Positions 23,832-31,974 of a stretch of 64,000 nucleotides of DNA are shown here, in pieces. Numbering within the stretch: position 1 is the stretch's first letter; each line of letters opens with the position of its first letter. Under the pieces are notes generated by a model that had not been told where the DNA came from, searched no databases, and was given only the letters and a program-made list of their open reading frames with translations. The translations under genes were made by a program, and so were the position numbers. The stretch is from Azonexaceae bacterium s22 (GTDB lineage Bacteria; Pseudomonadota; Gammaproteobacteria; Burkholderiales; Rhodocyclaceae), in NCBI GenBank assembly GCA_016617495.1, contig WYCU01000001.1:62001-126000 (forward strand). The letters are read 5' to 3'.

Positions 23832-24992
23832 TCAGCCGAAAGCGCCCTCAGCGCGCAGGCGCGCGCAATCCTCCGTCGCATAGCCGGCCTGTTCGAGAAT
23901 GCTTGCAGCGTGTTCTCCCGCCTTGGGCGCCGCTTGGCGCACGGCAAAGTCAAAACCGGACAGCTTGAGCGGTGGCGCAAACTGGGTCAGGCCATCCTGT
24001 TCGACGACCATGCCGCGCGCCTGAATCTGGGCATTGTGCAAGGCTTCGTCGGGTGCCAGCACCGGCGTCACACAACAATCGACACCGGCAAACAGCGCCG
24101 CCCAGTCATCCCTGGGCCGCGCGGCAAAACAGGCCGCCATCTCGCTGCGCAAGGCCGGGTCCCATTGCCGGGCGACCCAGCCCGGCTGACCGAGCGTCTG
24201 GCAACACAGCTTCCAGAACTTGCCTTCCAGCGCCCCCACGGCCATCGACTTGCCATCGGCGCAGCGATAGACCGCATAGCAAGGCAAACCGCCGCTCAGG
24301 AGGTCGCCGCCACGCGGCGCCGGTTGCCCGGCATCGTTGAGACGCAGCATGGCGAAATAGGTGTGGGCCAGCACGCTGTCGGTCATCGACACATCGATAT
24401 AGCGCCCCTGCCCCGTCCGCTGGGCTTCGACCACCGCGGCGAGGATACCCATGGCGGCCGTCAAGGCGCCGCCCAGCAGATCGGCGATCTGGAAATTGGG
24501 AATCGCCGGCTCACCGCCCTCCCGCCCGATTTGTTCCAGCACCCCGGCGTAGCCAAGGTAGTTGATGTCGTGGCCGGCCAGATCCTTGTACGGCCCATCC
24601 TGCCCGTAACCGCTGATCGCGCAGTAGGCGATTTTCGGGTTGAGCGCCGCCACGGTCGCGTAGCCGACGCCCAGTTTATCCATCACGCCGGGGCGAAAAC
24701 TTTCGACGATCACGTCGGCATCGCGCGCCAGGCGCAGGAAGACCGACACACCCGCGGCCGTTTTCAAGTCCAGCACGAGGCCCTGCTTGTTGCGGTTGAT
24801 CATGCGAAAGTAGGCGCTGTCCTCGCCAGCTCCCGTGCCCAGGGTCCGGGCGTAATCGCCGACCTGCGGATCTTCGATCTTGATGACTTCCGCCCCAAGA
24901 TCGGCCAGATGCAAGGTCGCCACCGGCCCAGGCAACAATCGGGTCAGATCCAGAACGCGGATGCCCGCCAGCGGTCCAGGACGTGGATTCAT
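23832..24992 (-). CDS. CaiB/BaiF family CoA-transferase (class III)
   Basis: A 386-residue class III CoA-transferase, starting at ATG 24992 (MNPRPGPLAGIRVLDLTRLLPGP). The family signature DLGAEVIKIEDPQVGDYAR is followed by NRNKQGLVLDLK, and a catalytic aspartate is expected in the LADLLGGA/GDLL region. These enzymes move CoA between organic acids; alpha-methylacyl-CoA racemases share the fold, so a racemase activity is possible. The start overlaps the upstream exported-protein gene by four bases. It sits at the end of the ligase/transporter run, consistent with organic acid activation. Confidence 0.88.
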   Translation of the reverse strand: MNPRPGPLAGIRVLDLTRLLPGPVATLHLADLGAEVIKIEDPQVGDYARTLGTGAGEDSAYFRMINRNKQGLVLDLKTAAGVSVFLRLARDADVIVESFRPGVMDKLGVGYATVAALNPKIAYCAISGYGQDGPYKDLAGHDINYLGYAGVLEQIGREGGEPAIPNFQIADLLGGALTAAMGILAAVVEAQRTGQGRYIDVSMTDSVLAHTYFAMLRLNDAGQPAPRGGDLLSGGLPCYAVYRCADGKSMAVGALEGKFWKLCCQTLGQPGWVARQWDPALRSEMAACFAARPRDDWAALFAGVDCCVTPVLAPDEALHNAQIQARGMVVEQDGLTQFAPPLKLSGFDFAVRQAAPKAGEHAASILEQAGYATEDCARLRAEGAFG

Positions 24993-25495
24993 GATTCGCA
25001 GCTCCCCAATTGATCGGCTTCGATCTCGATTTCGATGTCTTTTTTCAACTCGCGGTCGATGAACATGCCGCGGTAAAGCCGCCCGACGTTGGCGGCACGC
25101 CGGTTGTGCGGGGTTTCCCAAGCCTCAACGCGCAGCATCACCAGCCCGATACGCACCTCGCCTGCAGCGCCTTCGTTCAGCACACAGGGCTGAGCCAGCG
25201 CCAGGCGATTGAATTCGGCACGCGTGTAGTTTTCGATGCCCCGGCCGGGCACGCGCGGGCACATGCCGGCTTGCCGCGATTCGATACGCGTCGCCACCAC
25301 GCGGCCGCGCACGTAATAATCCGCCAGCGCACCCATGCCCTCCCCGGCTTCCTCATAAATCACGCAACGCCCGGGGAGGAACTCCGGCGGACTGGCGGCC
25401 AGCAGGCGGGCCGACGGGCGCGCCGGGGGATCGGCAGCCAGTACGGCACCGGCGGCCAGCAGCAAGGCTGCCGGCAAGGCGGATGGGAAGCGCAT
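24989..25495 (-). CDS. Exported protein of unknown function
   Basis: A 168-residue protein with a signal peptide (MRFPSALPAALLLAAGAVLA) and four cysteines in the mature part (GRCVIY, GMCPRV, QPCVLN, GSCES), suggesting disulfides. I do not recognise the family. It lies 15 bases after the PaaK-like ligase and overlaps the CoA-transferase by four bases, so it is cotranscribed with both. Its role in the pathway is unknown. Confidence 0.75.
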   Translation of the reverse strand: MRFPSALPAALLLAAGAVLAADPPARPSARLLAASPPEFLPGRCVIYEEAGEGMGALADYYVRGRVVATRIESRQAGMCPRVPGRGIENYTRAEFNRLALAQPCVLNEGAAGEVRIGLVMLRVEAWETPHNRRAANVGRLYRGMFIDRELKKDIEIEIEADQLGSCES

Positions 25496-25510
25496 CGGGA
25501 AAATACCGGA

Positions 25511-26740
25511 TCAATAAACCCGCTTATCTTCGATGACTTTCCCGTCATTGGGCAAGCCGCCGGGGGCGCAGAAGGCAACCTCCCCCCGCAGTCGGGTGGC
25601 CTCGCGCAGGCTATCGACCACGGCCCTGTCGAGGGCTTCTGCGCCAGCGGCAATTTCGCAATGCAGCGTCATGCGGTCCTGCCCTTCCGGATTCTCCACC
25701 ACCAGACGCAGGCGGCTGATTTCCGGATGGCGGCGGCCAATCTCGGCAATCTGTTCCGGATGGACGAACATGCCACGCACCTTGGTCGTCTGATCGGCGC
25801 GCCCCAGCCAGCCCTTGAGCCGGATGTTGGTTCGTCCACAAGGTGAGCGCGCCGGTAAAATGGCCGACAAATCGCCGGTGGCAAAGCGGATCAGCGGGTA
25901 ATCGGGACTGAAGGAGGTCACAACCACCTCACCTACCTCGCCCAGCGGCACCGGGTCGCCGGTACCGGGCCGGACGATTTCAACCAGCAGGCCCTCCTCG
26001 ACCACCAGCCCTTCTTCGGCATCGGTTTCATAGGCAATGGCGCCGACATCGGCCGTGGCGTAACACTGGCGCACCGAAATGCCGCGTTCGCGCAGCCAGT
26101 CGCGCGTCACGCCGGGCAAGGCCTCGCCGGAAACGCAGGCTTTGCGCAGCGAGGAGATGTCCGCCCCCATTTCTTCGCCCTTCTCGACAATGATGCGCAG
26201 AAAGGAGGGCGTTCCGACGTAGCCATCCGGACGAAGTTGCGCCATGGCCTGCACCTGCTGCTCGGTCTGGCCGGTGCCACCGGGGAAAACGGAACAGCCC
26301 AGCTTGCGCGCCCCGCCCTCGAAGATGAAGGCGCCCGGGGTGAAATGGTAGGAAAAGCAGTTATGAATCAGATCGCCGTGGCGGAAACCTGCGGCGTAGA
26401 GCACACGCGCCATGCGCCAGGGATCGGCTTCATTGCCCTGCATTTCATAAATCGGGCCGGGCGAAGCGAATACACGCTTGGCCTTGTTCGGCGCGATGGC
26501 GTTGAGCCCGCCGAACGGCGCCTGTTTCTGCTGCAATTCGATCAAATCGCGCTTGCGCGTCAGCGGCAGCCGGGCCAAGCCCTCGCGCGTTGCGCAATCG
26601 AAGGGATTGATACCGGCCAGCGCCTGAAAATAATGATGCGTCGCTTCCTTGGCATGCGCCACCTGGCGCACCAGCCTGTCCATCAGATCGGCTTCGCGTT
26701 CCTCGGGATCGCGGGTTTCAAGCGGATCGTAGAAGCTCAT
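25511..26740 (-). CDS. PaaK-like AMP-forming acyl-CoA ligase
   Basis: A 409-residue protein of the phenylacetate-CoA ligase family, which activates aryl acids with ATP and CoA. Signals are RLPLTRKRDLIELQQ, ASPGPIYEMQG, NCFSYHFTPGAFIFEGGARKLG, GTPSFLRI, QCYATADVG and RFATGDLS plus the C-terminal LGRADQTTKVRGMFVHPEQIAEI. The usual SSGTTG phosphate loop is replaced by ASPGPIYE, a known variation in this subfamily. The substrate cannot be read. The ribosome binding site (GGAG) comes from the tail of repeat copy 8, which abuts the start codon. Confidence 0.88.
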   Translation of the reverse strand: MSFYDPLETRDPEEREADLMDRLVRQVAHAKEATHHYFQALAGINPFDCATREGLARLPLTRKRDLIELQQKQAPFGGLNAIAPNKAKRVFASPGPIYEMQGNEADPWRMARVLYAAGFRHGDLIHNCFSYHFTPGAFIFEGGARKLGCSVFPGGTGQTEQQVQAMAQLRPDGYVGTPSFLRIIVEKGEEMGADISSLRKACVSGEALPGVTRDWLRERGISVRQCYATADVGAIAYETDAEEGLVVEEGLLVEIVRPGTGDPVPLGEVGEVVVTSFSPDYPLIRFATGDLSAILPARSPCGRTNIRLKGWLGRADQTTKVRGMFVHPEQIAEIGRRHPEISRLRLVVENPEGQDRMTLHCEIAAGAEALDRAVVDSLREATRLRGEVAFCAPGGLPNDGKVIEDKRVY

Positions 26741-26742
26741 TT

Positions 26743-26778
26743 GATTTTCTCCATTTTTTGGCGGTCGACCGCGACAAT
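26743..26778 (-). repeat. 36-bp palindrome-core repeat, copy 8, supplying an RBS
   Basis: On the minus strand, TGTCGCGGTCGACCGCC is followed by AAAAAATGGAGAAAATC and then, two bases on, the start codon of the PaaK-like ligase. The GGAG in the repeat tail is the only ribosome binding site visible. Confidence 0.82.
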
Positions 26779-26896
26779 CGGGCTCGAGAGGCTCGACGGA
26801 GCGGCAAGGTCGTCGGTCAGCGCAAGGCGGAAGCGCGCGCCGTTTGCTTTTACAAACTAGCGAGCTGACAACGCCGCACTGGCCGAGGCACTACCG

Positions 26897-27709
26897 CTAT
26901 GAAAGCCAGCGTTTGCGGCGTCGGTAGTGCTTCACGTCCTTGAACGATTTCCGGCCCGCCGAACTCAGCCCGAGATAGAACTCCTTGACGTCCTCGTTGT
27001 TGCGCAGATCGTCCGCCGAACCTTCCATCACCACGCGGCCGTTTTCGAGGATGTAGCCGAAATCGGCATAGCGCAGGGCGATGCTGGTGTTTTGCTCGGC
27101 CAGCAGGAAGGTCACCTTTTCGCGCTGATTGAGATCGCGCACGATGTTGAACACTTCCTCGACGATTTGCGGTGCCAGCCCCATCGATGGTTCATCGAGC
27201 AGCACCATTTTCGGATCGGCCATCAAGGCGCGGCCGATGGCGCACATCTGCTGTTCGCCCCCCGAGGTGTAGGCGGCCTGGCTGGTTCGCCGGGTCTTGA
27301 GACGCGGAAAATAGTTGTAAACCTTTTCCAGCGTCGCATTGACCGCACCCTTGCCATCCTTGCGCGTGTAGGCACCGGTCAGCAGGTTTTCTTCAATCGT
27401 CAGGTGACCGAAACAGTGGCGGCCTTCCATGACCTGCACGACGCCGCGTTTGACCAGCTCGGCCGGCGTCAAGGCCTCGACCCGCTCGCCCTTGAGCTCG
27501 ATGGAGCCTTTGGTCACTTCGCCACGCTCACCGTGAAGCAGGTTGCTCACCGCGCGCAAAGTCGTTGTCTTCCCGGCCCCGTTACCGCCGAGCAGGGAAA
27601 CAATGCTGCCCTGGGGCACCTGAAAGGAAACCCCCTTCAGCACCAGAATGACGTGGTTATAAATCACCTCGACGTTATTGACGTTGAGGAAGATGTTGTC
27701 GGCACTCAT
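26897..27709 (-). CDS. livF: Branched-chain-type ABC transporter ATPase LivF (system 2)
   Basis: A 270-residue ATPase starting MSADNIFLNVNNVEVIYNHVILVLKG, with Walker A GGNGAGKTT, signature TSGGEQQMCAIGRAL and Walker B MVLLDEPSMGLAP. The longer C-terminus (SAGRKSFKDVKHYRRRKRWLS) is typical of the HAAT ATPases found with aromatic or organic acid uptake clusters in Rhodocyclales, an impression from memory rather than a proven rule. It follows the binding protein gene, separated by a perfect GC-rich hairpin. Confidence 0.92.
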   Translation of the reverse strand: MSADNIFLNVNNVEVIYNHVILVLKGVSFQVPQGSIVSLLGGNGAGKTTTLRAVSNLLHGERGEVTKGSIELKGERVEALTPAELVKRGVVQVMEGRHCFGHLTIEENLLTGAYTRKDGKGAVNATLEKVYNYFPRLKTRRTSQAAYTSGGEQQMCAIGRALMADPKMVLLDEPSMGLAPQIVEEVFNIVRDLNQREKVTFLLAEQNTSIALRYADFGYILENGRVVMEGSADDLRNNEDVKEFYLGLSSAGRKSFKDVKHYRRRKRWLS

Positions 27710-27728
27710 GTCGGAATCCCGTAAAAAG

Positions 27729-27752
27729 CGCCCCGCGCCGGCCGGCGCGGGG
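27729..27752 (-). other. Perfect GC palindrome between livK and livF (system 2)
   Basis: GCCCCGCGCCGG is followed directly by its reverse complement CCGGCGCGGGGC, forming a 12-bp perfect inverted repeat 10 bases after the livK stop. As in the first liv operon it directly follows the binding-protein gene. Without a T-run it is more likely an mRNA stabiliser or partial attenuator. Confidence 0.65.
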
Positions 27753-27761
27753 CTGCGGGTC

Positions 27762-29093
27762 TTACTGCTTGCACTGCTCGGGCGTACGCGGGGTGATCTT
27801 CTTTTCCTCGGCATATTTGCGCGAGGCATTGAGCACCATGCCGCGGAGCAGCTTCTCGTCAGCCTGATACCAGTCGTTACCCGGCACCCACTTGCTGCCA
27901 TCCCAGGTCTGGATGCGTACCCACGACGCGCCCATGTGATCCAGACAGGAAGTCTGCACCGGCCGCATGACGCCGGCAAAGCCCATCGCATCGAGCGTCT
28001 TCTGGTCTAGGTTCATGTTCTCCAGACCCCAGCGGACTTGCTCGCCGGTCATGACCTTGCCCTTGCCATAGCGCTCCTGCGCCTTGCGTACGCCTTCGAC
28101 GGCGAGCATCGCGGAAATCAGGCCACGCATGTAGAGCACCTGGCCGACCTCTTCCTTCGGCCCCGTGCCCTGGCCTTTGCCATGCACCTGGGCCAGGACG
28201 TCCGCGACGACCTTGGACTTGGGCTCCGCGCTGTGTTGCAGGGCGAGTGCGTTATACCCCTTGGCGCCGGCAGCCACATCCTTGACATCCGGTTCGGCAC
28301 CGGCCCACCACACGCCAAGCATCTTTTCACGCGGATAGCCGGTGGCCTGAGCCTCCTTGAGCGCCGTCGAGTTCATGACGCCCCAGCCCCAGAGCAGCAC
28401 ATTGTCCGGACGATTCTGACGAATCTGTAGCCAGGTGGCTTTCTGTTCGACCCCCGGATGCGCCACCGGCAACAGCATCAGCTCGAAGCCGTGCATCTTG
28501 GCGCGCTCCTGCAACATCGGGATCGGCTCCTTGCCGAACGGACTGTCGTGGTACACCAGTGCGATCTTCTTGCCCTTCAGCTTGTCGAGGCCGCCGGCCT
28601 GCTTGCCGATGTGCTGGATCGCCACATCGGCAGCCACCCAGTAGGTCCCGAGCAGCGGAAAGTTCCACATGAACACGGAACCGTCCTGCGACTCGCTGCG
28701 GCCGTAACCGGCAGTAATCAACGGGATTTTGTCGACCGGCGCCTTGTCGGTCAGGGCAAAGGTCACGCCCGTCGAGAGCGGCTGGAACACCGTGGCGCCC
28801 TTGCCTTTCAGACGCTCATAGCACTCCACCCCACGGTCGGTGGCATAACCGAACTCGCACTCCTCGAAAGAAAGCTTGACCCCGTTGATACCGCCTTGGG
28901 CATTGACCAGCTTGAGGTAATCGACGTAGCCGTTGGCCCAGGGATTACCGTTGGCGGCGTAAGCGCCGGTCCGATAGACCAGCACCGGGAAAAACTGCTC
29001 CTTCGCCTGGGCAAAGGCGGCGGTTGACGTCACGGCGGACGTCAACCCGATGGTGGCCATGGAAACGGCCAAAGCAAGCGAACGAATTTTCAT
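27762..29093 (-). CDS. livK: Branched-chain-type periplasmic binding protein LivK (system 2)
   Basis: A 443-residue type I periplasmic binding protein with a cleavable signal (MKIRSLALAVSMATIGLTSAVTSTAAFA); it lacks a lipobox, unlike the first system. The domain pattern (GNPWANGYVDYLKLVNAQGGING, VECYERLKGKGATVFQPLSTG, KIALVYHDSPFGKEPIP) matches the HAAT family, with an extended C-terminus (NDWYQADEKLLRGMV). The ligand is unknown; the neighbouring acyl-CoA ligases point to an organic acid rather than an amino acid. Confidence 0.9.
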   Translation of the reverse strand: MKIRSLALAVSMATIGLTSAVTSTAAFAQAKEQFFPVLVYRTGAYAANGNPWANGYVDYLKLVNAQGGINGVKLSFEECEFGYATDRGVECYERLKGKGATVFQPLSTGVTFALTDKAPVDKIPLITAGYGRSESQDGSVFMWNFPLLGTYWVAADVAIQHIGKQAGGLDKLKGKKIALVYHDSPFGKEPIPMLQERAKMHGFELMLLPVAHPGVEQKATWLQIRQNRPDNVLLWGWGVMNSTALKEAQATGYPREKMLGVWWAGAEPDVKDVAAGAKGYNALALQHSAEPKSKVVADVLAQVHGKGQGTGPKEEVGQVLYMRGLISAMLAVEGVRKAQERYGKGKVMTGEQVRWGLENMNLDQKTLDAMGFAGVMRPVQTSCLDHMGASWVRIQTWDGSKWVPGNDWYQADEKLLRGMVLNASRKYAEEKKITPRTPEQCKQ

Positions 29094-29156
29094 GTGTCTC
29101 CTCCAGTGTATGGATTGTGTAATTGCACTTGCGGTTGAAATCAGGATCGGGGCGAC

Positions 29157-30233
29157 TCAGTGCGGGAAGGGCCAGAGCCGTAGCTTCTCCTTGCTGGTTG
29201 CCCACAATCGGGCCAGTCCGTGGGGTTCGACGATCAGGAAAAAGACAATCAGAACCCCAAAGATGATGAGTTCGGCGTGCGAAACCGCCGCCGTTGAAAT
29301 GCTCACGCCAAACAAGCCGCCCAGCGCCGGCAACATCTGGTTCAGGAAGATCGGCAGGATGACGATGAACGCGGCACCGAAGAAGCTGCCGACGATGGAA
29401 CCGAGGCCGCCGATAATGACCATGAACAGCAACTGGAAGGAGCGATCCACGGAAAACGCTGCCGGTTCCCAGGAGCCCAGATGGACAAAGCCCCACATCG
29501 CCCCGGCCACCCCAACAAAAAACGAGCTGACGGCAAAGGCCGAGAGCTTGGCCCACATCGGCCGGATGCCGATCACTTCGGCGGCCACGTCCATGTCGCG
29601 GATCGCCATCCATTGCCGGCCGATGGAAGCACGGGTCATGTTCTTGGCGAGCAGGCCAAAGACCACCAGCATGCCAAGGCAGAACAGATATTTTTCCGCC
29701 GGCGCATCGATGGTCCAGCCGAAGAAATCCAGATTCGAAACCGATACCGAACCGGACGACGAGTCGTTGGTAAACCACTTGATGCGCAGGAAAGCCCAAT
29801 CCCAGAAGAACTGCGCAGCCAGCGTCGCCACGGCCAGATAGAGGCCGCGCACCCGCAGACTCGGAATGCCGAACAGGATACCCATCGCAGCGGACGTCAG
29901 CCCGCCGAGTATCAGCGCGCCCAGCAAGGGCATCCCGTCGATACGAATCAGGAAGTTATAGGCCGCATAGGCGCCGATGGCCATGAAAGCCCCCGCCCCC
30001 AGCGTGATCTGCCCGCAATAACCCACCAGCAGGTTCACGCCGAGCGCCGCCAGCGACAGGATGAGGAAGGGAATGAGAATGGCGCGGAACATGTACTCGT
30101 CCGCCAGCAGCGGCACGCCGATGAAAGCAAAGGCGATGATCGCCAGAACCGCCCAGCGATCCTGGGCAATCGGAAAAATCTGCTGGTCAGCGCCGTAGGA
30201 GGTCTTGAACTGGCCGTTTTCGCGGTAGATCAC
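29157..30233 (-). CDS. livM: Branched-chain-type ABC permease LivM (system 2)
   Basis: A 358-residue inner-membrane permease. The start is the GTG at 30233 with TTGGAGA about nine bases upstream; the open frame extends further but the extra residues are not membrane-like. LSLAALGVNLLVGYCGQITLGAGAFMAIGAYAAYN is the LivM signature, and the coupling loop is IGRQWMAIRDMDVAAEVIGI. Pairs with the LivH that starts upstream. Confidence 0.92.
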   Translation of the reverse strand: MIYRENGQFKTSYGADQQIFPIAQDRWAVLAIIAFAFIGVPLLADEYMFRAILIPFLILSLAALGVNLLVGYCGQITLGAGAFMAIGAYAAYNFLIRIDGMPLLGALILGGLTSAAMGILFGIPSLRVRGLYLAVATLAAQFFWDWAFLRIKWFTNDSSSGSVSVSNLDFFGWTIDAPAEKYLFCLGMLVVFGLLAKNMTRASIGRQWMAIRDMDVAAEVIGIRPMWAKLSAFAVSSFFVGVAGAMWGFVHLGSWEPAAFSVDRSFQLLFMVIIGGLGSIVGSFFGAAFIVILPIFLNQMLPALGGLFGVSISTAAVSHAELIIFGVLIVFFLIVEPHGLARLWATSKEKLRLWPFPH

Positions 30234-30249
30234 TTTTAATTCTCCAATT

Positions 30250-31179
30250 TCAGACGCGATCGATGATTTTTTCGCCGAACAAGCCTTGCGGCCGGAACAG
30301 CAGGAAAACCAGGGCAAGCATGTAGGCAAACCAGATTTCGATGCCTCCGCCAACATAGGGGCCGAGATAGACTTCGGAGAGCTTTTCGCCAACCCCGATG
30401 ATGAGGCCACCGATGATGGCGCCCGGTACCGAGGTCAAGCCGCCGAGAATGACGACCGGCAGCGCACGCAGGGCCACGGTCGCAAGCGAGAACTGCACCC
30501 CGAGCTTGGAGCCCCAGATGATGCCGGCCACCAGCGCAACGATGCCCGCCACACACCAGACGATGACCCAGATCCGGTTGAGCGGAATACCGATCGACAG
30601 CGCCGCCTGATGATCGTCGGCAACCGCCCGCAGAGCGCGCCCGGTCGATGTTTTCTGGAAGAACAGCGAGAGGCCGGCAACCAGGGCGGCGGCAATCAGG
30701 GCGGCGATGAAATCCTCCTTGTTGATCAGGATGCCGCCCTCGAACAGGTTCTCGAACATCATCACCGGTTCCTTCGGCATACCGACGTCGATGGCATAGA
30801 TTTCACTGCCGAAGATGGTCTGGCCGACGCCTTCGAGCACGTAGGTAATGCCCAGGGTTGCCATCAGCAAGGTGGCGCCTTCCTGATTGACGAGGTTGCG
30901 CAATGCCAGGCGCTCAATGACCCAGGCCACGACAAACATCACCCCACCGGACGCGATAAAGGCCAGGATGTTGGCAAGCAACAGGCTGTCGCCGCCCAGC
31001 GCCGCGTTGAACCATTCGGAAAAGCGCGCCATGGCCAGCGCCGCGAAAAGGACCATCGCTCCCTGGGCAAAGTTGAATACCCCGGATGCCTTGAAGATCA
31101 GTACGAATCCAAGGGCCACCAAGGCATACAACATGCCGGCCATCAGACCGCCGATCAGGGTTTCGAGAAAAAATGCCAT
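30250..31179 (-). CDS. livH: Branched-chain-type ABC permease LivH (system 2)
   Basis: A 309-residue permease starting MAFFLETLIGGLMAGMLYALVALGFVLIFKASGVFNFAQG, the standard LivH opening, with the loop GRALRAVADDHQAALSIGIP and a closing FRPQGLFGEKIIDRV. About eight membrane helices. It follows the LivG ATPase by 10 bases in the operon. Confidence 0.93.
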   Translation of the reverse strand: MAFFLETLIGGLMAGMLYALVALGFVLIFKASGVFNFAQGAMVLFAALAMARFSEWFNAALGGDSLLLANILAFIASGGVMFVVAWVIERLALRNLVNQEGATLLMATLGITYVLEGVGQTIFGSEIYAIDVGMPKEPVMMFENLFEGGILINKEDFIAALIAAALVAGLSLFFQKTSTGRALRAVADDHQAALSIGIPLNRIWVIVWCVAGIVALVAGIIWGSKLGVQFSLATVALRALPVVILGGLTSVPGAIIGGLIIGVGEKLSEVYLGPYVGGGIEIWFAYMLALVFLLFRPQGLFGEKIIDRV

Positions 31180-31189
31180 CCTGCGCTCC

Positions 31190-31972
31190 TTAATGACCTG
31201 CGCCCAGATAGGCCTTGATGACCTCGGGGCTGGAACGGACTTCGTCGGGAATGCCGTCGCCGATCTTCTTGCCGTAGTCGAGGACGACGACGCGGTCGGA
31301 AATGTCCATGACGACACCCATGTCGTGCTCAATGAGGACGATGGTTGTCCCGAACTGGTCATTGACATCGAGAATGAAGCGGCACATATCCTGTTTTTCC
31401 TCGACGTTCATACCCGCCATCGGCTCATCGAGCAGCAGGATTTTCGGCTCCATGGCCAAGGCACGTCCGAGGTCGACACGCTTCTGCAAGCCATAGGGCA
31501 GGCGTCCGACGGGTGTCTTGCGGATATGCTGGATTTCCAGGAAATCGATGATTTCTTCAACGCGTGCGCGGTGCTTGAGTTCTTCGTTGCGCGCCGGCCC
31601 CCACCAGAGCGCCTGCATCAGCAGATTGCTCTTCATCTGCAGGTTGCGTCCGGTCATGATGTTGTCGAGCACGCTCATGCCCTTGAACAGCGCAATGTTC
31701 TGGAAGGTTCGCGCGATCCCCTGGGCTGCCGCCATGTGCGGCTGCATGGCCTTGCGCTCCTCACCCCGGAAAAAGATCTTGCCGTCCTGCGGGTGGTAAA
31801 CCCCGTTGATGACATTGAGCATCGAGCTCTTGCCGGCGCCGTTGGGGCCGATGATCGCGCGGACCTCATGTTCGCGGACGTTGAAGGAAATGTCGGTCAG
31901 CGCCTTGACGCCACCGAAGCGCAGTGAAATGTTTTGCAGGTCGAGAATGACGTCGCCTATTTGCTTGCTCAT
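31190..31972 (-). CDS. livG: Branched-chain-type ABC transporter ATPase LivG (system 2)
   Basis: A 260-residue ATPase with Walker A GPNGAGKSSMLN, signature LPYGLQKRVDLGRALAM, Walker B ILLLDEPMAGMN and the switch histidine in VLIEHDMGVVM, plus the LivG-type long insertion after the Q-loop. It lies two bases after the acyl-CoA ligase stop. Confidence 0.93.
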   Translation of the reverse strand: MSKQIGDVILDLQNISLRFGGVKALTDISFNVREHEVRAIIGPNGAGKSSMLNVINGVYHPQDGKIFFRGEERKAMQPHMAAAQGIARTFQNIALFKGMSVLDNIMTGRNLQMKSNLLMQALWWGPARNEELKHRARVEEIIDFLEIQHIRKTPVGRLPYGLQKRVDLGRALAMEPKILLLDEPMAGMNVEEKQDMCRFILDVNDQFGTTIVLIEHDMGVVMDISDRVVVLDYGKKIGDGIPDEVRSSPEVIKAYLGAGH

Positions 31973-31974
31973 GT

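Noticed and set aside
26237-26860. A 207-codon plus-strand frame over the start of the PaaK-like gene
   Set aside because: Antisense shadow extending through the repeat; no domain and no ribosome binding site.
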